A program made the translations under genes and the position numbers. Positions 13,461 to 17,669 of a DNA stretch of 17,669 nt are shown here, in pieces (the first letter of the stretch is position 1; every line of letters starts with the position of its first letter). The notes under the pieces are model-generated. The model did no database searches, was not told the DNA's origin, and saw only the letters and a list, made by a program, of their open reading frames with translations. Location of the stretch: positions 1 to 17,669 of the forward strand of contig DGTS01000023.1 of assembly GCA_002394385.1 (NCBI GenBank). Reading direction: 5' to 3'. This stretch comes from Prevotella sp. UBA4330. GTDB lineage: Bacteria; Bacteroidota; Bacteroidia; Bacteroidales; Bacteroidaceae.

Positions 13461-13733
13461 GAAGTTTCGGAAGTATGTTAACCAACTACAACGAAACGCC
13501 CTGAAGGGGCAGCAAGAACATAGCCCAGGGCAACACCATGGGTAACCTACGACCGTAGTATATTCGCCCTGTAAGGGCAAAAGATTTGTTGCATACGTGA
13601 AAATGAGAATACTTTTGCCCTTACAGGGCGTGTATATAGGGTGGGCACCTAAACCCAGGGTGTTGCCCTGGGCTATGTTCTTGCTGCCCCTTTGGGGCGC
13701 TTAAATACAGTGTGTTCATAACTTCCTAAACTT
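13461..13733. repeat. 273-bp nested palindromic (fold-back) element
   Basis: Three nested inverted pairs fill the gap between rmuC and the TSCPD gene. The ends 13461-13482 and 13712-13733 pair imperfectly (AAGTTTCGGAAGT against AAGTTTAGGAAGT). The main arms 13497-13543 and 13653-13699 are complementary at 44 of 47 positions and include TAGCCCAGGGCAACACC. The inner arms 13565-13583 and 13612-13630 are perfect over 19 bp (CGCCCTGTAAGGGCAAAAG). The arms themselves contain small palindromes such as GCCCTGTAAGGGC. No ORF lies in it. It has the form of a REP/BIME or MITE-like element; it may also end rmuC transcription. Confidence 0.88.
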
Positions 13734-13756
13734 AAATATAAAATAATCAAGACATT

Positions 13757-14023
13757 ATGAAACAAACAATCTACGAAACAACAGGAACATGCAGCAAGTT
13801 CATCAACTTGGAACTTGACGAGGACCAGCGCGTGCATAACGTGCAGTTCATCGGCGGCTGCCCTGGCAACACCATCGGTGTGGCCCGACTGGTGGAGGGC
13901 AAGAAGGCTCAGGATGTTATCGACATGCTGCAAGGCGTGCGTTGCGGATATAAGAGCACCAGTTGCCCCGACCAACTGGCAATGGCTCTCACCAAGGCTC
14001 TTAAGGAACAAACAGCAGGCTGA
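13757..14023 (+). CDS. small stand-alone TSCPD-domain protein (TIGR03905-like)
   Basis: A protein of 88 residues consisting of a single TSCPD domain, the module also found at the C-terminus of class II (NrdJ-type) ribonucleotide reductases. The namesake motif is present as STSCPDQLA (residues 67-75). Four cysteines at 12, 35, 63 and 70 are placed as in the family and could bind a metal such as zinc; FIGGCPGNTIG around C35 is also characteristic. The function of stand-alone members is not established. The start follows the fold-back element by 23 nt; no clear TAnnTTTG box was found just upstream. The downstream zinc-ribbon gene is 97 nt away on the same strand, so the two may be cotranscribed. 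Confidence 0.85.
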   Translation: MKQTIYETTGTCSKFINLELDEDQRVHNVQFIGGCPGNTIGVARLVEGKKAQDVIDMLQGVRCGYKSTSCPDQLAMALTKALKEQTAG

Positions 14024-14120
14024 GGCTCGTTCTGTAGCCTTTGCTGCCTTTTCCCGTCTGCTGCGTTGCTCGGTTCCGTCTGTTGCTTTGCCAACGCAGC
14101 CCTTTCTCCTTTTATATACA

Positions 14121-14414
14121 ATGGCTTGGAAACTGAAATACCGCTGCCCCGACTGTGGCTACGAGGCTGAAACATACGAGGGTAAAGGACTCTTTGGGCA
14201 GCACATCACTGCCGTCAGTTGTCCCGACTGTCACTCCATCCAGAACATTGTTGTGGGTGGAGTGATAGGTGATGTCGCTCCGTCGTTCCGCAGCGAGGTG
14301 GGACGGCTGTGCCTGCATTGCGGCAGCGAGCGCATCACGATATGGAACCACAGCACCTGCCCGCGTTGCGGCGGCAGGATGAAGGAAGATGAGGAACGTG
14401 AGTTCTGGACATAA
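14121..14414 (+). CDS. small zinc-ribbon protein with four CxxC motifs
   Basis: A 97-residue protein, start chosen at the ATG at 14121 (MAWKLKYRCPDCGYEAETYEG). The frame is open further upstream to 13815, but that part overlaps the TSCPD gene and has no coding character. It has four CxxC pairs: C9/C12, C34/C37, C64/C67 and C80/C83. The pattern fits two zinc ribbons in tandem, the first pair and second pair each possibly binding one metal. Between them is a hydrophobic Gly/Val stretch (IVVGGVIGDVAP). I do not recognise a specific function; hypothetical proteins of this form are common in Bacteroidales. The stop codon is 10 nt before the hairpin repeat at 14424. Confidence 0.75.
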   Translation: MAWKLKYRCPDCGYEAETYEGKGLFGQHITAVSCPDCHSIQNIVVGGVIGDVAPSFRSEVGRLCLHCGSERITIWNHSTCPRCGGRMKEDEEREFWT

Positions 14415-14423
14415 TATGTAATT

Positions 14424-14562
14424 GAAAGTTTAGAGTGGAGAGTTTAGAGTTGAGAGTTTAAAGTTGAGAGTGGAGAGTTATGATTAGAACCATGAGCAGT
14501 GTCTTTGAGCCAGTTCTTGAAATGTAATCATAACTCTCCACTCTAAACTTTCCACTCTCAAC
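14424..14562. repeat. hairpin repeat with 50-nt core, copy 1 (3' of the symporter gene)
   Basis: The 50-nt core at 14481-14530 begins TGATTA and ends TAATCA. It is embedded in arms of short units such as GAGAGTTTAGAGT. The innermost arms are perfectly complementary over 20 bp (14467-14486 with 14525-14544). The right arm ends exactly at the symporter stop codon. Read on the minus strand, the core matches the core at 16140-16189 at 45 of 50 positions, although the arms differ. Confidence 0.9.
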
Positions 14563-16086
14563 TTAAGAATAGCATTTCCAGATGTCATCGACAACCTTGC
14601 GGTCCATCGGTTTCGTAAGGAGGCTGACGATGGCAACGACAACAAAACCGCCAACCATGGCGATGGCACCGCAGTTGATGGGCGATATGGGGTTGCCGGC
14701 AAGCATGTTGACGACAGTGATTCCCACACCCCACACGAAGCAAGCCCATACGCTGGCGGTAGTTACGCGCTTCCAGTAGAGACCCAGCATGAACGGTGCG
14801 AGGAATGCTCCCGCCAATGCTCCCCATGAGATGCCCATCAACTGGGCGATGAACGTTGGGGGGTTGAGCGCTATCATCAGTGAAATGACTATGAAGAACA
14901 CTATGAGCACACGCATCACAACAACCTTGCGGCGCTCCACACGCTCTGCCACTTCGTCGTCAATCTCGCCGCCTTTAACCTCTCCCTCTTCCGATTTCTT
15001 GTCACGGTAGATAAGGTCGAGCGTCATGGTGCTGCTCGATGTGAGCACCAGCGATGCCAGTGTTGACATAGATGCCGAGAGAACCAACAGCACCACAAGG
15101 GCAATGAGGATGTCGGGCAGCGTCTGAAGCATGCCTGGAACCACGGCGTCGAAGTCGAGACGGCCGTTGGGAAGGGTAGGGGGAGTGCCGAACAAACGGC
15201 CGAAACCACCAAGGAAATAACATCCGCCGGCCACCACAAGGGCAAAGACAGTGGAGATGATGGTGCCGCGACGTATGGCACTCTCGTCGGTGATGCTGTA
15301 GAACTTGCCCACCATCTGGGGCAGTCCCCATGTTCCGAGAGAGGTGAGCACTATAACGCCCAGCAGGTTCCAGGGGTCAGGACCCAGAATGTCGGCAAAG
15401 GCACCGTTCTGAGCGGGGTTGCCGTCGGCAGGCAGTGCTGCCATCTGGTGGTACGCCTCCACGAGTCCGCCCTTCTGTGCCAGCACGGCAGCAATGATGG
15501 TCACGATGCCGAAGAGCATTATGATGCCCTGAATGAAATCGTTCATCGCCGTCGCCTTATATCCTCCGAGAATGACGTAAACGGCAGTGAGTATGGCCAT
15601 GATGATTACACAGTACTCGTAGGGAATGCCGAAACCCATCTCGAAGAGCGAAGAAATACCTTTATACACACCTGCTGTATAGGGGATGAGGAACACAAAG
15701 GCTATAATAGAAGCCGCCACGCGCAGCCCCTGCGAGCCAAAACGGGTGCCGAAGAAGTCGGGCATGGTGCGGCTCTGTATGTGCTGTGTCATCATCTTGG
15801 TGCGCCTTCCTAACACTATCCATGCCAAGAGCGAGCCGATGATGGCATTGCCCACACCAATCCAGGTGCTCGACATGCCGTACTTCCAACCGAACTGACC
15901 GGCATAGCCGACGAAAACTACCGCCGAGAAATAACTCGTGCCGTAGGCAAAGGCGGTAAGCCACGGACCTACAGCGCGTCCGCCAAGAACAAAACCATCG
16001 ACACTCGACGCCTGTTTGCGCGAGTATAGTCCCACGCCTACCATCACGGCGAGGAACACTATTGTAAGGAATATCTTTATAAACAT
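14563..16086 (-). CDS. sodium:solute symporter (SSS/SSF family)
   Basis: Sodium-coupled uptake transporter of the inner membrane, 507 residues, close to the usual family length. About 12-13 hydrophobic segments can be counted, the first at residues 2-20. Family motifs are GGYKATAMNDFIQGIIMLFG (174-193), the SSS signature region, and SASMSTLASLVLTSSS (337-352) in the helix that holds the second sodium site, with S340/S343-type residues. A charged cytoplasmic loop (361-387, KKSEEGEVKGGEIDDEV) follows. The substrate cannot be read from the sequence; relatives carry proline, pantothenate, sugars or other small organic solutes. The gene lies between two inverted copies of the same hairpin repeat. 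No convincing TAnnTTTG promoter was found in the 16087-16226 gap, so it may be read from the porin promoter. Confidence 0.9.
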   Translation of the reverse strand: MFIKIFLTIVFLAVMVGVGLYSRKQASSVDGFVLGGRAVGPWLTAFAYGTSYFSAVVFVGYAGQFGWKYGMSSTWIGVGNAIIGSLLAWIVLGRRTKMMTQHIQSRTMPDFFGTRFGSQGLRVAASIIAFVFLIPYTAGVYKGISSLFEMGFGIPYEYCVIIMAILTAVYVILGGYKATAMNDFIQGIIMLFGIVTIIAAVLAQKGGLVEAYHQMAALPADGNPAQNGAFADILGPDPWNLLGVIVLTSLGTWGLPQMVGKFYSITDESAIRRGTIISTVFALVVAGGCYFLGGFGRLFGTPPTLPNGRLDFDAVVPGMLQTLPDILIALVVLLVLSASMSTLASLVLTSSSTMTLDLIYRDKKSEEGEVKGGEIDDEVAERVERRKVVVMRVLIVFFIVISLMIALNPPTFIAQLMGISWGALAGAFLAPFMLGLYWKRVTTASVWACFVWGVGITVVNMLAGNPISPINCGAIAMVGGFVVVAIVSLLTKPMDRKVVDDIWKCYS

Positions 16087-16113
16087 ATCGGTTAAATATT
16101 TTTCTTATATTTA

Positions 16114-16224
16114 AATGTAGATTGTAGAATGTAGAATTGTGATTACATTTCAAGAACAGGCTCAAAGGCACGTCTCATAGTTCTAATCATAATTCTGCGC
16201 TCTACACTCTACATTCTGCATTAT
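16114..16224. repeat. hairpin repeat with 50-nt core, copy 2 (3' of the porin gene)
   Basis: The core at 16140-16189 (TGATTA to TAATCA) equals the reverse complement of the core at 14481-14530 at 45 of 50 positions. The flanking arms consist of GTAGAATGTAGA-type units on the left and TCTACACTCTACATTCTGC on the right, complementary to each other but unlike the arms of copy 1. The repeat ends 2 nt from the porin stop codon and lies in the short gap upstream of the symporter. Confidence 0.9.
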
Positions 16225-16226
16225 AC

Positions 16227-17306
16227 CTAAAACGCTACCTGAAGTTGTGCCTGCAATGTGCCGTAATGCTCCTGCCCCATGTTGACAGGGTTTGAAAGAG
16301 TATATTGCACCTGTGCTCGGCATGTGCGGTAGAACCAGTGCTGCACACCGACAGTGACATTTGTCTGCTGCATCTTGGCATCGGTGTTGTAGTTGAAATA
16401 GTCAACAGAGCCCACCACGTCAAGAATCTTGCACACAGGAACACAGCCGGTGAGGTAAGCACCCCAACTGTTCACGTCGCCGTCTCTGCCGCCAAGCACC
16501 TCGCCATGAACACTGGCGGCGCGGTTTTTCCAGTAGTCAACACCAGCCACATGACTCTTCCACTCGGCTCCTGCCGACCAGCGGTTGCGCCGGTAGTCGT
16601 CGCCGACAGCGATGCCAGGATTGTATTTCGACTCGGCAATGGCATGTCCCGTGCCCAACTGTCCGCTTGCCACGATGCGCCAGTTCTCGGTGGGGCGGTA
16701 GTCGAGTCGCAGAATGACATCCTTCTGGTCGTTCTTGTCCTTAGTGTTGATTCCCTGTCCCTGCATCAGTGCCAACTCATAATAAAGATGATTGGCGAAA
16801 AGATTGCCGTATATCATAAGACCAAGGTCGCGACCATACTGCACACCGAAAAGCGGGTCGGAGCCGCAGCCCGACAAGTAAGTCACACCCTGTGAATAGA
16901 CATCAATGAGTTCCATCTTCGTCGGAGACAGCGGGTTCTCTAAAGAGTACGAGTTCTTGAACTGTCCGAAACGCACCGTCATAGCATTGTCGTTGGTGAT
17001 GCGGAAGTCGGTGTAGAACTCCTGCACTTCGCTCGAGAAGTCGTGCATGAAGAGGAACGACCAGCGGTCGGTGATGCGTGCCTTAGCCCAGAACAGGGTA
17101 CGCTTCAGGTCAACGGTGTTTGTGCCTTTGCCGTCTTGGGTCTTCCATGTGTAGCCAGCCTGCCCGTAACCATGAAGTTCGATGCGTTCCTTGAGGTTAG
17201 CCACCCAGCCGGGCACCTCGATAGTTTTCTTCTTGTCCTGCTCTTGTGCCGCGACAGTCAGCGACAAAAGGGCAGCGACAGTAAAAAGGATTGCTTTCTT
17301 TTTCAT
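16227..17306 (-). CDS. outer-membrane porin, OprP/OprO (phosphate-selective porin)-like
   Basis: A predicted beta-barrel porin of 359 residues. The start at 17306 gives a clear signal peptide (MKKKAILFTVAALLSLTVAAQ); an in-frame ATG at 17321 adds 5 residues and would leave a very short leader. After the signal, residues show alternating hydrophobic strands typical of a barrel, starting at IELHGYGQAGYTW. Hallmarks are FWAKARITDRWSFLFMHDFS, DFRITNDNAMTVRFGQFKNSYSLENPLSPTKMELID (which resembles the porin O/P family block around the FGQ[FM]K motif) and the C-terminal QAQLQVAF ending in Phe, the signal for barrel insertion. Specificity for phosphate is a family label and is not shown here. A strong promoter lies directly upstream, and the symporter follows 140 nt downstream. 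Confidence 0.85.
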   Translation of the reverse strand: MKKKAILFTVAALLSLTVAAQEQDKKKTIEVPGWVANLKERIELHGYGQAGYTWKTQDGKGTNTVDLKRTLFWAKARITDRWSFLFMHDFSSEVQEFYTDFRITNDNAMTVRFGQFKNSYSLENPLSPTKMELIDVYSQGVTYLSGCGSDPLFGVQYGRDLGLMIYGNLFANHLYYELALMQGQGINTKDKNDQKDVILRLDYRPTENWRIVASGQLGTGHAIAESKYNPGIAVGDDYRRNRWSAGAEWKSHVAGVDYWKNRAASVHGEVLGGRDGDVNSWGAYLTGCVPVCKILDVVGSVDYFNYNTDAKMQQTNVTVGVQHWFYRTCRAQVQYTLSNPVNMGQEHYGTLQAQLQVAF

Positions 17307-17338
17307 TCCACTTGCATTCATTAAGAAAAATATCGGCG

Positions 17339-17370
17339 CAAAGGTATGTAATATATTTCACAATAACAAA
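17339..17370 (-). promoter_or_regulatory. promoter of the porin gene
   Basis: The minus strand has TTTG (17367-17370), a 20-nt gap and TACCTTTG (17339-17346). Transcription would start near 17332, leaving a leader of about 26 nt to the ATG at 17306. Confidence 0.8.
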
Positions 17371-17522
17371 AATATGGTCAATTAATTTTCATTTTGAACA
17401 TATATCTAATAAAAATGTTACAATATGATACCATTATCCCATTTCTTCACATCTCACGACTTCATAAATATCCCCTTTTTCTTCTATCTAAATTAATTGA
17501 AAAACAAAAAATCAGATATTTT

Positions 17523-17554
17523 TTTGGAAATTAGAAATAAAACACGTACCTTTG
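17523..17554 (+). promoter_or_regulatory. promoter of tRNA-His
   Basis: TTTG (17523-17526), a 20-nt gap and TACCTTTG (17547-17554) match the Bacteroidetes consensus. The -7 box ends 30 nt before the tRNA. Confidence 0.8.
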
Positions 17555-17584
17555 CACCCGCTTTCAATAAGCAACCAATAACAC

Positions 17585-17659
17585 GGTGCCCGTAGTTCAG
17601 TTGGTTAGAGCGTCAGATTGTGGTTCTGAATGTCGTGGGTTCGAGTCCCACCGGGCACC
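17585..17659 (+). tRNA. tRNA-His (anticodon GTG)
   Basis: The full cloverleaf is readable. The acceptor stem pairs GTGCCCG (17586-17592) with CGGGCAC (17652-17658). The anticodon stem-loop CAGA-TTGTGGT-TCTG carries GTG, and the T-arm is GTGGG-TTCGAGT-CCCAC. The extra G at 17585 opposite C at 17659 provides the G-1:C73 pair that marks histidine tRNAs. The 3' CCA is not encoded. Confidence 0.97.
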
Positions 17660-17669
17660 CGAAATGAGA

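Noticed and set aside
13815..14120. N-terminal extension of the zinc-ribbon protein
   Set aside because: It overlaps most of the TSCPD gene in another frame and reads as non-family sequence; the family-like protein starts at the ATG at 14121.
14487..14524. Retron-like or riboswitch identity for the conserved repeat core
   Set aside because: No reverse transcriptase gene is in the window and no known riboswitch pattern was recognised, so no such name is assigned.

Overview
The window looks like a chromosome segment of a Bacteroidales bacterium, most likely Prevotella or a close relative. The reasons are the recurring promoter form (TTTG, 19-20 nt, TAnnTTTG, seen upstream of several genes), the lack of clear Shine-Dalgarno sequences, C10 (streptopain-type) peptidase and cleaved-adhesin architectures, and C-terminal tails of the type IX secretion kind on the two largest proteins. 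This placement is inference from sequence character; no database search was run.

Layout. Positions 1-1150 hold one end of an IS4-family insertion sequence whose transposase (minus strand) runs off the left edge. It is followed by two copies of a 28-bp palindromic intergenic repeat. Positions 1361-9602 carry two large minus-strand genes for secreted proteins: a C10 cysteine protease with BspA-like, MBG and sorting-type C-terminal regions, and a giant modular surface protein of about 1843 residues with adhesin-like beta domains and fibronectin-type modules. Each has its own promoter, and hairpin terminators lie after both. The giant gene has a leader of about 330 nt that contains a large fold-back.

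Positions 10219-11915 hold a minus-strand two-gene unit: a REP-associated tyrosine transposase (RAYT, HUH/Y1 type) with an additional C-terminal domain, overlapping by 13 nt the start of trmO (tRNA t6A37 methyltransferase). Divergent to this is rmuC (12039-13454, plus), followed by a 270-bp nested palindromic element, a small TSCPD-domain protein and a zinc-ribbon protein. Positions 14563-17306 hold a sodium:solute symporter and an outer-membrane porin of the OprP/OprO type (both minus). Directly after each stop codon sits one copy of the same hairpin repeat, in inverted orientation. The right edge has tRNA-His with its own promoter.

The genes are mostly housekeeping, transport or surface functions. 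The unusual part is the density and variety of fold-back repeats around a RAYT transposase with an extra domain. The strongest candidate for something undescribed is the repeat pair at 14424-14562 and 16114-16224, with a shared 50-nt core and divergent but still self-complementary arms. The RAYT fusion coupled to trmO is the next.
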